From Deltaproteobacteria bacterium (GTDB lineage: Bacteria > Desulfobacterota > DSM-4660 > Desulfatiglandales > HGW-15), in NCBI GenBank assembly GCA_019310525.1, contig JAFDEE010000030.1, positions 1 through 43,018 on the forward strand: a DNA stretch of 43,018 bases, in the 5' to 3' direction. Shown piece by piece: positions 1 to 8,692 of this stretch. Below the pieces are notes generated by a model, which had not been told where the DNA came from, did not search any database, and was given only the letters and a program-made list of their open reading frames with translations. A program made the translations under genes and the position numbers. Every line of letters starts with the position of its first letter. Within the stretch, counting starts at the first letter, position 1.

Positions 1-1346
1 AGGGCCGCTGAAGGATCACCACGGAAATCGGTACTCATTTTGTCTACTTCGTCCAGGCAAAAGACCGGGTTGTTTGACTTGGCCCTGCGCAGGTACTGGA
101 TGATCTTTCCCGGCAAGGCGCCGATATAGGTGCGTCTGTGGCCCCGGATCTCAGCCTCGTCCCTGACACCTCCGAGGGAAAGGCGGACGAAGTTACGGCC
201 CGTTGCCCTTGCCACGGATTTCGCAAGGGATGTCTTTCCGACACCCGGGGGGCCTACGAGGCAGAGGATTGGGCCTTTGATCTTCTTGGTGAGACTCTGT
301 ACCGCGAGGTATTCAAGGATCCTTTCCTTGGGTTTCTTGAGGCCGTAGTGATCTTCTTCAAGGATGGCTTCGGCCTCTTCGATGTCCATTTTGCTCTTGG
401 TGCGCTCGAACCAGGGAAGGGCGAGAATCCAGTCGATGTAATTGCGCACCACGGTCGCTTCCGCCGACATGGGGGACATCATCTTCAGCTTCTTGTATTC
501 CTGCCAGACCTTGGTCTTGGCCTCTTTGGGCAACCGCTTTCTCTTGATTTTCTTTTCAAGTTCCTCGAGTTCGGCCTTGAAATCGTCCTTGGCCCCCATC
601 TCCTTCTGGATCGCCCGCATCTGCTCGTTGAGGTAATAGTCCTTCTGGGTCTTCTCCATCTGCTTCTTGACGCGGGTCTTGAGACGGTTTTCCAGTTTGA
701 GGATGTTGATCTCCCCTCGGAGTTTCTCAAAGAGCTTCTCAAGCCTCTTGTTGACGTCTTCCGTCTCTAAAATCTCCTGCTTGTCGTGGACCTTCAAAGG
801 AAGATGGGCGGCGATGGTATCGGCCAGGCGAGGAGGATCCTCTATAGCGGCGATGGTGGAAACGAGTTCTTTTCCTATCTTGTCATTGAGCTTGGCGTAT
901 TCCTCGAAACTCTCATTGACCGCCCGCATCAGGGCCTTGGATTCGATGGTCATCTGGAACTCGTCACTGAGTTTCTTCACCTGGACCATGAAGAATTCCT
1001 GGTCATCCAGAAATTCCTCTATGAGTGCCCTCTGCTTTCCCTCGATGAGGGCCTTCACGGTTCCATCGGGAAGCCTGAGCAACTGCAAAACGCTCCCAAG
1101 GGTCCCCATCCGGAAGATATCCTTCCTGGACGGATTGTCCACCTTGGCATCCCTTTGGGCGGAGAGCAGAATCTCCTTTTCGTGGGACATGGCGTATTCA
1201 AGGGCCTTAATGGATTTTTCGCGGCCCACGAACAACGGAACCACCATGTTCGGAAAAACGACCACATCCCTCAGAGGCAGCAAAGGGTACTGGAGATGCT
1301 GAGAGTTGAAGAAATCTACCGGGTTTTTCTTGTTTAAATTGAACAT
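1..1346 (-). CDS. lon: ATP-dependent protease Lon, N-terminal part (cut by window edge)
   Basis: Lon is a cytosolic AAA+ serine protease that degrades misfolded and regulatory proteins. I read the frame directly from the sequence: the protein starts [13 protein letters not shown], and the LON substrate-binding domain begins with the [20 protein letters not shown]-like segment around residues 24-43. A Walker A motif GPPGVGKTS lies near residue 365. A Walker B motif (CLDEVDKM) followed by RGDPSAAL is the last part visible, so the sensor region and the Ser-Lys protease domain lie outside the window. The ATG start lies 3 nt after the clpX stop, preceded by a GTAGGA ribosome-binding site. It is the last visible gene of tig-clpP-clpX-lon. 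No frame disruption is seen in the 448 codons present. Confidence 0.96.
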   Translation of the reverse strand, partial: MFNLNKKNPVDFFNSQHLQYPLLPLRDVVVFPNMVVPLFVGREKSIKALEYAMSHEKEILLSAQRDAKVDNPSRKDIFRMGTLGSVLQLLRLPDGTVKALIEGKQRALIEEFLDDQEFFMVQVKKLSDEFQMTIESKALMRAVNESFEEYAKLNDKIGKELVSTIAAIEDPPRLADTIAAHLPLKVHDKQEILETEDVNKRLEKLFEKLRGEINILKLENRLKTRVKKQMEKTQKDYYLNEQMRAIQKEMGAKDDFKAELEELEKKIKRKRLPKEAKTKVWQEYKKLKMMSPMSAEATVVRNYIDWILALPWFERTKSKMDIEEAEAILEEDHYGLKKPKERILEYLAVQSLTKKIKGPILCLVGPPGVGKTSLAKSVARATGRNFVRLSLGGVRDEAEIRGHRRTYIGALPGKIIQYLRRAKSNNPVFCLDEVDKMSTDFRGDPSAA

Positions 1347-1349
1347 ATC

Positions 1350-2603
1350 CTACGCATACCCTGCCTGGTTTTCATAAAGTAGGAGGGGAGACTCACCCCT
1401 GGTGATGACTTCTTCCCCGATGATGCATTCCCGGACACCTTCCAGGTTGGGGATTTCATACATGATGTCCAGCATGATGGACTCCAGGATGGCCCTGAGT
1501 CCCCGGGCCCCTGACTTCCGTTCAATGGCGGCCTTGGCAACCGCCAGGAGGGCCTCGTCGGTGAATTTCAGTTCAACACCCTCAAGTTCGAACAGCTTCT
1601 TGTACTGCTTGACCAGGGCGTTCTTGGGTTCAGTCAGGATCCTCACAAGGGCATCCAGGCTGAGGTGATTAAGGGAGGCCACAATGGGAATTCTCCCTAT
1701 GAATTCCGGGATCAACCCGAATTTGACCAGGTCTTCGGGTTGGACCATCGACATGATCTCGTCCGTGTCGTTGTCCTTCTGTTTTAACTGGATATCGGCC
1801 TCGAATCCCATGGATTTGCTTCCGATTCGGCTTCGAATGATCCTGTCGAGACCGTTGAAAGTCCCCCCGCAGATAAAGAGGATATTGTTGGTGTTTACCT
1901 TTACGAAATCCTGCTGGGGGTGCTTCCGACCGCCCTTGGGAGGAATGCTCGCCATGGTGCCCTCTATGATCTTGAGAAGGGCCTGCTGAACGCCTTCACC
2001 TGATACGTCTCTGGTAATGGAAGGGCTGTCGGATTTCCGGGCTATCTTGTCGATCTCATCGATATACACGATACCCTTGCTGGCCGCTTCGACATCGTAG
2101 TCGGCCATCTGGACGAGGTTCAGGATGATGTTCTCAACATCCTCTCCCACGTAACCGGCCTCCGTAAGGGTGGTTGCATCGGCGATGGTAAAAGGCACCT
2201 TCAGGATCCTTGCGAGGGTCTGGGCCAGAAGTGTCTTTCCTGAACCAGTCGGACCGATGAGGAGAATATTGCTCTTTTGGATCTCTACACCTTCCATGTC
2301 CACCTTGGTGCCGATCCGCTTGTAATGGTTGTGCACCGCCACGGAGAGGATTTTCTTGGGTCGTTCCTGCTCGATGACATACTGGTCCAGGATTTCCTTT
2401 ATCTCTTTCGGTTTGATGAGTTGTCCGTCGAACTCGCCCTGTGGTTCTTCGCCGTACTCCTCAGCAATGATTTCATTGCAAAGCTGGATGCACTCGTCGC
2501 AGATATAAACCGAAGGTCCGGCGATGAGTTTTTTCACTTCGTCCTGGCTTTTTCCACAAAAGGAGCACAGGAGATCACCATTCGAATCGTCTTTCCTGGG
2601 CAT
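1350..2603 (-). CDS. clpX: ATP-dependent Clp protease ATP-binding subunit ClpX
   Basis: ClpX is the hexameric AAA+ unfoldase that recognises tagged substrates and feeds them into ClpP. The 417-residue product is normal length for the family. The N-terminal zinc-binding domain has Cys13, Cys16, Cys35 and Cys38. Walker A GPTGSGKT lies near residue 117, Walker B is VYIDEIDKI, and the ClpP-docking IGF-type loop is represented by the EFIGRIP region. It lies 11 nt downstream of clpP and 3 nt upstream of lon, so co-transcription with both is expected. Nothing in the sequence departs from the family. Confidence 0.98.
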   Translation of the reverse strand: MPRKDDSNGDLLCSFCGKSQDEVKKLIAGPSVYICDECIQLCNEIIAEEYGEEPQGEFDGQLIKPKEIKEILDQYVIEQERPKKILSVAVHNHYKRIGTKVDMEGVEIQKSNILLIGPTGSGKTLLAQTLARILKVPFTIADATTLTEAGYVGEDVENIILNLVQMADYDVEAASKGIVYIDEIDKIARKSDSPSITRDVSGEGVQQALLKIIEGTMASIPPKGGRKHPQQDFVKVNTNNILFICGGTFNGLDRIIRSRIGSKSMGFEADIQLKQKDNDTDEIMSMVQPEDLVKFGLIPEFIGRIPIVASLNHLSLDALVRILTEPKNALVKQYKKLFELEGVELKFTDEALLAVAKAAIERKSGARGLRAILESIMLDIMYEIPNLEGVRECIIGEEVITRGESPLLLYENQAGYA

Positions 2604-2614
2604 AAAATGTTCTC

Positions 2615-3214
2615 CTACCTTTTGGTGTCTCGGACCTCTCGTTCCGTGATGACCTTGTCTATGATTCCGTAACGCAAGGCCTCTTCACTGTTCATAAAGA
2701 AGTCCCGCTCAGTATCCTGAGCGATTTTTTCAACGCTTTGACCCGTATGCTTGGCCAGGGTCTGATGAATGATGGCTTTGATCTTCAATATCTCCCTGGC
2801 CTGGATGTCGATATCCGTGGCCTGTCCCTGGAAGCCACCAAGGGGTTGATGTATCAGGATCCGTGAGTTCGGCAGGGCGTAACGTTTCCCCTTGGCTCCG
2901 GCGGCCAGGAGAAGGGCGCCCATGCTGGAGGCCTGGCCCATGCAGATCGTGGCGACGTCAGGTTTTATATACTGCATCGTATCGTAGATCGCCAGTCCTG
3001 CGGTTACGGATCCCCCCGGCGTATTTATATAAAGATTGATATCCTTATCCGGATCTTCGGATTCAAGGAAAAGCATTTGGGCGATGACGGTGTTGGCCAT
3101 GTTGTCATGGACCTGTTCACCCAAGAAAATGATTCTGTCCTTCAAAAGCCTGGAGTAGATATCATAGGCGCGTTCGCCGCGGCTCGATTGTTCAATCACG
3201 ATTGGAATCAACAT
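2615..3214 (-). CDS. clpP: ATP-dependent Clp protease proteolytic subunit ClpP
   Basis: ClpP is the barrel-forming serine protease that works with ClpX. With the ATG at 3214 the protein is 199 residues and starts [20 protein letters not shown], matching the mature family N-terminus. The catalytic triad is Ser97 (GQASSMG), His122 (ILIHQP) and Asp171 (DTERD), the spacing of E. coli ClpP. A longer reading from a TTG at 3238 adds eight residues; I prefer 3214 because GAGAGA lies at a usual distance upstream. It sits between tig and clpX in the same orientation. Confidence 0.98.
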   Translation of the reverse strand: MLIPIVIEQSSRGERAYDIYSRLLKDRIIFLGEQVHDNMANTVIAQMLFLESEDPDKDINLYINTPGGSVTAGLAIYDTMQYIKPDVATICMGQASSMGALLLAAGAKGKRYALPNSRILIHQPLGGFQGQATDIDIQAREILKIKAIIHQTLAKHTGQSVEKIAQDTERDFFMNSEEALRYGIIDKVITEREVRDTKR

Positions 3215-3276
3215 GGTACTCGTTCTCTCTTGTTTCAATCAAAAGGTTAAATCAAGGCCCCCATATAAAGAGAGGG

Positions 3277-4617
3277 TTATTTCACTCCCATCTGAACCTC
3301 TTCTGGCTCGCTTGACTTTAATTTTTCCGCTTCAACCTCAATAATCTTAGCACCGCTGACCAGGTAATTCAAGGTCTTTTCCTCCAGAAGCCTCTCCCTG
3401 AAAGACTCCACGGCCTGATTCGCTTCATAGTACCTACGCACGACCTGGGGATCCTGGCCGAGGTTCACGGCAAGATCCCGAAAGCCTTCATTGAGTTCCT
3501 CCTCCCCGATGGTAATATCGTTCTGCCTGGCAATTTCACCCAGGATCAACATGTTTTTGACCCGCTGTTCAGAGGCAGGCCTTAAATCATCCCGCATTTT
3601 TTGGACGCTGATACCCGCCTTTTCCAGGTCGGATCCCGACCGAATCAGGTTTTGCCTGACATTTTCAACAGCCCGGTTGAGTTCCGATTCAACCAGGCTC
3701 TCCGGGAGCTCAAAATCCACGGTAGCTGAAATCTTGCCCAGAAGCCTGGTCTTCAGCTCCTGTTCAACCCGCTTTTTCTCCCTTGCCTCAAGGTCTTCCC
3801 TGATTTTCTCCCGGAGGTCATCGAGGCTTTGGAATTCGGAGCCCAGATTTTTAGCAAACTCATCATTCAAATCCGGCAGCTCTACTAATTTGATATCGGC
3901 CACCCGGACCTGGAACTCAACCGTTTTTCCCGCCAATTTCTGGTGGAAAAAATCCTCTTCGAATGAAACCGTGAACCGGGCCTCCTCGCCCTTTTTAAGA
4001 CCCAGGAGCTGCCTCTCAAAATCCGGGTGAAATTTATGACTCCCGACCTCCAGGGGAAAATTCTCTGCCTTTACATCTTCCAGGGGTGCCCCGCCCTCAA
4101 ATGCCTTGTAATCGATTACGGCGAAATCCCCTTCGCGGATTCCTCGATCCTCCTCCACTGGCATCAGGTTCCCATGGGCGGTCCGGATCTCTTCAAGATA
4201 TTTGGATACCTCCTCGTCGGTCACCCGGGGGATCTCTTTTTCCACCTCAAGCCCCATGTAGTCCTTGAGTTCGAACTGAGGTTTTACCTCCATTACGGCA
4301 GTATACCTGAATTCACAGCCTGCCTTGAGGTTTCCCTTTTCAATGACCGGATAGCTCAGCGGGAAAGTTTCGGTTTCCTGGACGGCCGCAGGCAGGGTCT
4401 CGGTCACCAGATCCCTTGCCAGGTCTTCCAGCAATTGGGGCCCGTAATAGCTCTCCAGGATCTTTCTTGGGGCCTTTCCAGGTCTGAAACCTGGAATCTT
4501 TGCCCTTTTGGCAAGGGTCCTGTATGCCTCATTGATCCTTTGATCGATCTCACTGGAGTCGATTTCAACGATCAACCTCTTCTTTACGCCGGTAATATCC
4601 TCTACGGTTGCTTTCAT
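3277..4617 (-). CDS. tig: Trigger factor, ribosome-associated chaperone
   Basis: Trigger factor binds near the ribosomal exit tunnel and shields nascent chains. The 446-residue product begins MKATVEDITGVKKRL. The N-terminal ribosome-docking domain carries the signature GFRPGKAPRKILESYYG near residues 45-60. An FKBP-like peptidyl-prolyl isomerase domain follows around residues 150-245 (IREGDFAVIDY to VRVADIKLVELPDL), then a helical C-terminal substrate domain. I chose the ATG at 4617 over a GTG six bases upstream because AGGAG is correctly spaced only for the ATG. It is the first gene of the tig-clpP-clpX-lon cluster; the gap to clpP is about 60 nt. Confidence 0.97.
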   Translation of the reverse strand: MKATVEDITGVKKRLIVEIDSSEIDQRINEAYRTLAKRAKIPGFRPGKAPRKILESYYGPQLLEDLARDLVTETLPAAVQETETFPLSYPVIEKGNLKAGCEFRYTAVMEVKPQFELKDYMGLEVEKEIPRVTDEEVSKYLEEIRTAHGNLMPVEEDRGIREGDFAVIDYKAFEGGAPLEDVKAENFPLEVGSHKFHPDFERQLLGLKKGEEARFTVSFEEDFFHQKLAGKTVEFQVRVADIKLVELPDLNDEFAKNLGSEFQSLDDLREKIREDLEAREKKRVEQELKTRLLGKISATVDFELPESLVESELNRAVENVRQNLIRSGSDLEKAGISVQKMRDDLRPASEQRVKNMLILGEIARQNDITIGEEELNEGFRDLAVNLGQDPQVVRRYYEANQAVESFRERLLEEKTLNYLVSGAKIIEVEAEKLKSSEPEEVQMGVK

Positions 4618-4724
4618 CTGCACTCCTGAAAAAAACGTTTCGCTGATTCTGTATCAGGCCAAGTCGTAAAGCCATATAGGTGTTTTCCGGATCCACCCAA
4701 AAATCATAGGTTGTTATTGCATTT

Positions 4725-4752
4725 ATAATAATGCCGGTTTGGATTGTTTCAA
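4725..4752 (-). promoter_or_regulatory. Predicted sigma70-type promoter for tig-clpP-clpX-lon
   Basis: On the minus strand TTGAAA (4752-4747) and TATTAT (4730-4725) are separated by 16 nt, each one base from consensus. Transcription would start near 4718, giving a leader of about 100 nt before tig. This is a pattern match only. Confidence 0.55.
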
Positions 4753-5014
4753 TGAACAGACCCGCAGTTATTAAATCCCGGGTCAATGAAAATAAGAGAC
4801 AGCCAAGGCTGAAACGATTCAAGGAATCCACAGGCCTTTTTCCTGGCTTGCCCGACTACCGCAAAAACCCGGGGTTTTGCGAATCAGCCGGAACCAAGAT
4901 TCATACAGGGGATTCCTACATGTTGTCAACAGGATAAACTTGTGATTCACATTGAAAGTCCCAAGGATGCCTTTCCGCCTCAACCGCGCCTTTTATTATT
5001 ATGGGTTCCCTCCC

Positions 5015-5160
5015 CTAATTAGTGCCCATCCATAAATGGCCCTTTTCCCCAATCTCTGCGTCAGGCTCAGATTTTAATCCTCGAAATACTTCAATGTATT
5101 CCTGCGGTTAAAATCTTCGCCTTCCTTGACCTTGACTATTTATGGATGGACACTAATTAG
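5015..5160 (-). repeat. Foldback repeat copy A, AATTAGTG-type ends
   Basis: This 146-bp non-coding element has terminal inverted repeats of 25 bp with two mismatches: CTAATTAGTGCCCATCCATA at 5015 onward and the complement of CTAATTAGTGTCCATCCATA ending at 5160. The core between them matches the cores of copies B, C and D in the opposite orientation. It contains an inner inverted repeat (GATTTTAA/TTAAAATC) and a further GTATT/AATAC pairing around a short loop, so the whole unit can fold back on itself. AATT flanks both ends but is itself palindromic, so a target duplication cannot be proved. No transposase lies inside or next to it; a non-autonomous element is the likely interpretation. Confidence 0.8.
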
Positions 5161-5337
5161 CAGGAAATATGCCACCCAACGGCCCGGATCCCTTATCCAA
5201 TCTTCAGAAATCCCGGCAAACAACCTCATTATGCTGGATTGGAATAATCGAGGAAGGGAAAAGGCGGGAATTCGGCTCAGAGATGTGAATTTCTCATATT
5301 CTTTACCGGCCCTTTCGATAATACCGGCCAAGAGAAC

Positions 5338-5634
5338 CTAGTCCTTTGTACGTTTTTTCACCAGCTCAATGAAATTTTCCAACTGTTCCTCTGAACCGAA
5401 GGCCTCGTTATACAACCGTTCGCTCCACAGAGAGAGGCCCATCTTGAAGATCCGGTGGATCAGTGTGTCCAGCTCTTCCGGTTTTTTGAATTTAAGGGTT
5501 TGATAAACGAGTTCATTGGGCACCTTAATCGGATAAACGGCTGTATCCGCCCTCTCTTCCGATTTCAGGTAATCCTGAATACCCTTGAGAATCCTTAGAT
5601 CAGCGTACTTTTTCTGATATTCGGCTTCATCCAT
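5338..5634 (-). CDS. Conserved-looking hypothetical protein, 98 residues
   Basis: I do not recognise this family. The product is small, charged and mostly helical in appearance, with no signal peptide, membrane segment or cysteine motif. It starts MDEAEYQKKYADLRIL and ends in a lysine-rich tail (ELVKKRTKD). The reading frame is supported by an AAGG ribosome-binding site and by a strong promoter match just upstream (5655-5683), giving a leader of only about 14 nt. It is divergent from the FmdB-like gene at 5801 and is probably monocistronic, since repeat copy A lies downstream. Confidence 0.75.
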   Translation of the reverse strand: MDEAEYQKKYADLRILKGIQDYLKSEERADTAVYPIKVPNELVYQTLKFKKPEELDTLIHRIFKMGLSLWSERLYNEAFGSEEQLENFIELVKKRTKD

Positions 5635-5654
5635 TTTTCTTGACCTTTTAAGTT

Positions 5655-5683
5655 ATGATAGTATCCCCTTCCCGGGGAGTCAA
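5655..5683 (-). promoter_or_regulatory. Predicted promoter for the 98-residue hypothetical gene
   Basis: On the minus strand TTGACT (5683-5678) and TATCAT (5660-5655) are separated by 17 nt; each hexamer is one base from the sigma70 consensus. The predicted start near 5648 is about 14 nt upstream of the coding sequence. Confidence 0.6.
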
Positions 5684-5737
5684 CGTAAAATGCTTGCGCC
5701 TCCCTGTTTCATAAACCTGCAAATCCCTCAATTTATG

Positions 5738-5765
5738 TTTACAAAGGAGAATTTTTCACTAAAGT
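5738..5765 (+). promoter_or_regulatory. Possible promoter for the first FmdB-type gene
   Basis: TTTACA (5738-5743) and TAAAGT (5760-5765) are separated by 16 nt. The predicted leader is about 30 nt and ends in a GGAGGT ribosome-binding site. The -10 match is moderate. Confidence 0.4.
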
Positions 5766-5800
5766 AATGACAATGCATTTCAGATGGAGGTGCTTTCAGC

Positions 5801-6172
5801 ATGCCCATTTACGAGTACCAGGCCCTGCGCCCGGAAAAAGGTTGTCCGCGGTGCCGAACCCCTTTTGAAGTCCTGCAGGGTATCGGGGAAAAACCTCTCG
5901 CCACCTGTCCACAATGCGGTGCAAAGTTGAAAAAAATCATCTCCTGGTGCAGAGCCGCGATCATCGAGAGATCAGACGAAGATATCAGGGTGGAAAAGAC
6001 CATCAAGGAATACGAGTCTTCGGGCATGTGGAGCCATGCCGCTGAACTTGCGGACAAACATTCGGAAAAGACCAAGGATAAGGATCTTAAAATGAGGGCC
6101 CTCGATAATTACGAGAAGGCGGGATATGACCCCGCCTCTCTAGCCAAGCACGCGGAGCCGGAAAACGATTGA
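5801..6172 (+). CDS. FmdB-family zinc-ribbon protein
   Basis: This 123-residue protein begins MPIYEY, the hallmark start of the FmdB/CxxC_CxxC_SSSS putative regulatory family. Two CxxC pairs, Cys15/Cys18 and Cys36/Cys39, form a likely zinc ribbon. Family function is not settled; a regulatory role was proposed from association with formamidase genes. After the ribbon comes a helical extension of about 75 residues ([20 protein letters not shown] to [20 protein letters not shown]) resembling a single helical-hairpin repeat. A GGAGGT site precedes the ATG at good spacing. A second, differently extended FmdB gene lies at 35445. Confidence 0.85.
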   Translation: MPIYEYQALRPEKGCPRCRTPFEVLQGIGEKPLATCPQCGAKLKKIISWCRAAIIERSDEDIRVEKTIKEYESSGMWSHAAELADKHSEKTKDKDLKMRALDNYEKAGYDPASLAKHAEPEND

Positions 6173-6498
6173 TAAACATGAACGTTTACCTTCCAGTCCC
6201 ACCCCTTTTCAGCCCTCGCATAAAAAACATGGGAATTTTCAAAGGCTTTCACCCTTCAAGCCTTTGCCTTACTCCTGAAAATCTTTATCTCCAGAGGGGA
6301 TCCCTGACCTTCCATTCATCTCGCATGGGACCCCGAACCCTTCAATCTTCCTTGACTTTATCTGTTTTTTATTGATGATGGTATCACAACCTGATGTGCC
6401 GGTGACCCTTTTCCCACAGACCGGAAAGAGATCAAGATCTCATTCCATGCGGACCCGGGGCCCGGGCCTGCAATTCAAGGATTGATGGAGAGACAAAG
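6173..6498. other. Non-coding gap upstream of exbB
   Basis: No credible gene lies here; a 68-codon frame beginning at 6169 has no ribosome-binding site or recognisable product. A weak promoter candidate is TTGACT at 6352-6357 with GATGAT at 6374-6379 (16-nt spacing). A GC-rich palindromic stretch (ACCCGGGGCCCGGG, about 6452-6465) lies about 35 nt before exbB and could form a short hairpin in its leader. Confidence 0.5.
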
Positions 6499-7119
6499 GT
6501 GATCGAACTCATATTGAAAGGGGGAATCTTTATCTACCCCATCATTGCCTGTTCCATCATTACCCTCGCCGTCTTTCTCGAGCGGTTGTGGATTCTCAGG
6601 AGAAACAGGATCATTCCTGCAGATTTTGTCAATAAGGTTGAGGATCTGTTGAAGAAAAAAAGGATCTCCGAGGCCCTTTCACTTTGCCAGGGCGATCCTT
6701 CCTCGATCGCCCGGGTCTTTTTCGCAGGGCTGAAAAATGCCGGCCGGGGCCTGTGGTTGGTCAAGGAGGCCATTGAAGACAGGGGGGGAAGGGAGGCTGT
6801 GATATTGGGTAAGCACGTAAACATCCTTTCCACAATCGCCCACCTGGCCCCTTTGCTTGGACTCCTCGGAACGGTCTCGGGTATGATAAAAATTTTCAAC
6901 GTTATCTCGGTCCAGGGGGTGGGGAACCCTGCGCCCCTTGCCGGAGGGATCGCCGAGGCACTCATTACGACGGCATCAGGCCTGTGCGTGGCCATTCCCG
7001 CGCTGGTCTGTTATCGGGTCCTCAAGGACAAGGCGGATTCCTTGATCTTTGATATGGAAGAGAGTTCGATCAGGATCGTGGAGATCATGGAGCAATACGG
7101 CCATAAATCCAAGGGATGA
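6499..7119 (+). CDS. exbB: MotA/TolQ/ExbB-family proton channel protein
   Basis: ExbB/TolQ proteins form the inner-membrane proton channel that, with ExbD/TolR, energises an envelope partner. The 206-residue product has a membrane segment at about residues 8-26 (IFIYPIIACSIITLAVFL), a cytoplasmic loop, a second at about 112-135 (LAPLLGLLGTVSGMI, the conserved family block) and a third at about 155-175 (ASGLCVAIPALVC). The start is a GTG with GGAGAGA upstream. exbD begins 10 nt after its stop. No TonB, TolA, TolB or Pal gene is visible, so whether this pair serves a Ton-like or Tol-like system cannot be decided. The symbol refers to the family. Confidence 0.9.
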   Translation: MIELILKGGIFIYPIIACSIITLAVFLERLWILRRNRIIPADFVNKVEDLLKKKRISEALSLCQGDPSSIARVFFAGLKNAGRGLWLVKEAIEDRGGREAVILGKHVNILSTIAHLAPLLGLLGTVSGMIKIFNVISVQGVGNPAPLAGGIAEALITTASGLCVAIPALVCYRVLKDKADSLIFDMEESSIRIVEIMEQYGHKSKG

Positions 7120-7129
7120 GCAGTGTCCC

Positions 7130-7585
7130 ATGAAATTCAGGAAATCCAAAGATGAAGAGATCAATCTCGGTATCGCACCTCTTGTGGATATCGTCTTTCT
7201 CCTGCTTATATTTTTCATGGTTACTTCCCATTTCGACGTCGCATCGGGAATTCGAATTCGACTGCCCAAAATAACCCAAAAGGTGTACCATCAGGAGAAA
7301 AAAAATATTACCCTGATCATAGCAGAATCCGGAGAGGCATATCTTGAGGGTGAAAAGATCGATCTTGAGGCCCTGGGGAAAAAGGTGGAGGAAATCATAA
7401 AAACTCGGGGAGTGAGCAACCTGATCCTCCAGGCCGATATCAACGTGAGACACGGAACGGTAGTAAAGGCCATGGATGTGGCCAAGTCTGCCGGAATCCG
7501 GTCCATCATAATTGCAGCCCATTGGAAGGCCGGCAAGATTCTATCCCAGCCCGAGACGGTGAATACGCTCAACCATGGAGATTAA
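7130..7585 (+). CDS. exbD: ExbD/TolR-family biopolymer transport protein
   Basis: This is the partner of the ExbB protein. The 151-residue product starts MKFRKSKDEEINLG and has one membrane helix at about residues 17-37 (LVDIVFLLLIFFMVTS) containing the conserved, proton-carrying Asp. A periplasmic domain follows (ITLIIAESGEAYLEGEKIDL to ILQADINVRHGTVVKAMDVA). I chose the ATG at 7130, not the longer frame from 7049, because it matches the family start, follows the exbB stop by 10 nt and has AAGGGATGAG upstream. Its 3' end overlaps the next gene by 11 nt. Confidence 0.92.
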   Translation: MKFRKSKDEEINLGIAPLVDIVFLLLIFFMVTSHFDVASGIRIRLPKITQKVYHQEKKNITLIIAESGEAYLEGEKIDLEALGKKVEEIIKTRGVSNLILQADINVRHGTVVKAMDVAKSAGIRSIIIAAHWKAGKILSQPETVNTLNHGD

Positions 7586-7865
7586 GAGGATCCGACTCAT
7601 AAAAGTTTTGTTCTTTCTTCTTATCCTGACCCTGATTGCGGCATGGCTCAGCTTTGGAGAAGGGGGGTTCGTACGCCTGTACAGGATGGAAAAGGAAAGG
7701 GAGGCTTACGTTCAAAGGCTCCGTAAACTTGAGGAGGAAAACCGTCGGCTCCTGGAAGAGATCGACCGGATGCGGAACGACAAGGAATATGTCGAGTCAG
7801 TCGCCAGGAGGGAGCTGAACCTCGTTAAAGATGATGAAATCCTTTACCGATTCACCAAAGAATGA
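7575..7865 (+). CDS. ftsB: Septum formation initiator (FtsB/DivIC family)
   Basis: FtsB/DivIC are small bitopic proteins that link early and late divisome components with FtsL and FtsQ. The 96-residue product has a short cytoplasmic N-terminus, one membrane helix at about residues 9-26 (IKVLFFLLILTLIAAWLSF), a coiled coil at about 36-70 (REAYVQRLRKLEEENRRLL) and the family-typical end VESVARRELNLVKDDEILYRF. It begins inside the 3' end of exbD, so translation is probably coupled. This location right behind exbBD is the interesting part. The symbol is by family; DivIC is an equivalent name. Confidence 0.9.
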   Translation: MEIKRIRLIKVLFFLLILTLIAAWLSFGEGGFVRLYRMEKEREAYVQRLRKLEEENRRLLEEIDRMRNDKEYVESVARRELNLVKDDEILYRFTKE

Positions 7866-7908
7866 GCCCATTGTTCCGAAAACCCCCAAATTGGACCAGG
7901 AGGAACCA

Positions 7909-8682
7909 ATGAGCATCCCGGAAGATTTCTATGATGAAATCCTGCGCCAGGGGCCTTCCACCGAGACACGATTTATCCTTCTCTCGCGGTTAAAGGAAGA
8001 AGGACGGATTGAAAAAGTCATCCGGGAGTGTCGGCGCGCCCTGGATATTTCTCCCCGTGATATCGGGATCCGGAGCCTTCTGGCCGAATGCTTACTGGAA
8101 TCCGGGCAGCCGGAGGAAGCGGAAGAGGAACTCAACCAAATCTATTCGCAATTCAGGGGCCTCACACGAAACTTCAAAGACATGGCCGGGGTGCTCAAGG
8201 AAAGGGGTAAGCCCGAGGCCGCCGAAAAGGCCATCCATCTTTACTTGGCCTTTCATAGGGATGATCCCGAGGCCGAAAAGATCATTGATGAACTCATGCC
8301 CCCTGGAAAGCCCGAACCAGATGTGCATCCTCCCACCCTTGACGAAGACGCCCTTCCCGAGTCCAGCCCCCTGGAGGATGAAGAAGAGGTGGACTTGCCC
8401 GAGATTTCCACTCCCACCCTGGCGGAAGTCTACTTCCAACAGGGACAGGTCCAAGAAGCCGTCCGGACTTACGAAAAAGTGGTTGCACAAAACCCCCTGG
8501 ATGAACGCTCCAGGGCGCGTCTCGAAGAACTAAGGAGCCTGCTCGAACCTTCTCCTGAAGAAAAGAGAGAAGAAGAGAAGTCGGAGGAAAAAGACCGGGA
8601 AAGGCTGATCACAATACTGGATACCTGGCGGACGAATATCCGGGGGATCTCTTCCCGCCGACATTCGACCCTGGACCCTTGA
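7909..8682 (+). CDS. Tetratricopeptide-repeat protein
   Basis: The 257-residue product starts MSIPEDFYDEILRQGPS. N-terminal helical repeats (about residues 12-120) resemble TPR units: SRLKEEGRIEKVIRECRRAL, then LLAECLLESGQPEEAEEEL. A proline- and acid-rich linker follows at about 130-165. A clear TPR unit lies at about 170-205 (LAEVYFQQGQVQEAVRTYEK, ending NPLDERSRARLEEL), and the tail is highly charged. I chose the ATG at 7909 because AGGAGG lies six bases upstream; the frame stays open upstream to 7831, overlapping ftsB. No signal peptide is seen, so it is probably cytosolic. Its partner is unknown; position suggests a link to the ExbBD/FtsB group. Confidence 0.8.
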   Translation: MSIPEDFYDEILRQGPSTETRFILLSRLKEEGRIEKVIRECRRALDISPRDIGIRSLLAECLLESGQPEEAEEELNQIYSQFRGLTRNFKDMAGVLKERGKPEAAEKAIHLYLAFHRDDPEAEKIIDELMPPGKPEPDVHPPTLDEDALPESSPLEDEEEVDLPEISTPTLAEVYFQQGQVQEAVRTYEKVVAQNPLDERSRARLEELRSLLEPSPEEKREEEKSEEKDRERLITILDTWRTNIRGISSRRHSTLDP

Positions 8683-8692
8683 AACTAACACC

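Larger units (their letters stand above)
4618..5337. other. Non-coding region between tig and a small hypothetical gene
   Basis: These 720 bases hold no credible gene. They contain the predicted tig promoter (4725-4752) and repeat copy A (5015-5160). Short open frames here lack ribosome-binding sites and overlap the repeat or promoter. I saw no tRNA or recognisable riboswitch in the remainder. Confidence 0.7.

Noticed and set aside
138-770. 210-codon plus-strand frame
   Set aside because: Antisense shadow of lon, which has unambiguous AAA+ motifs on the other strand.
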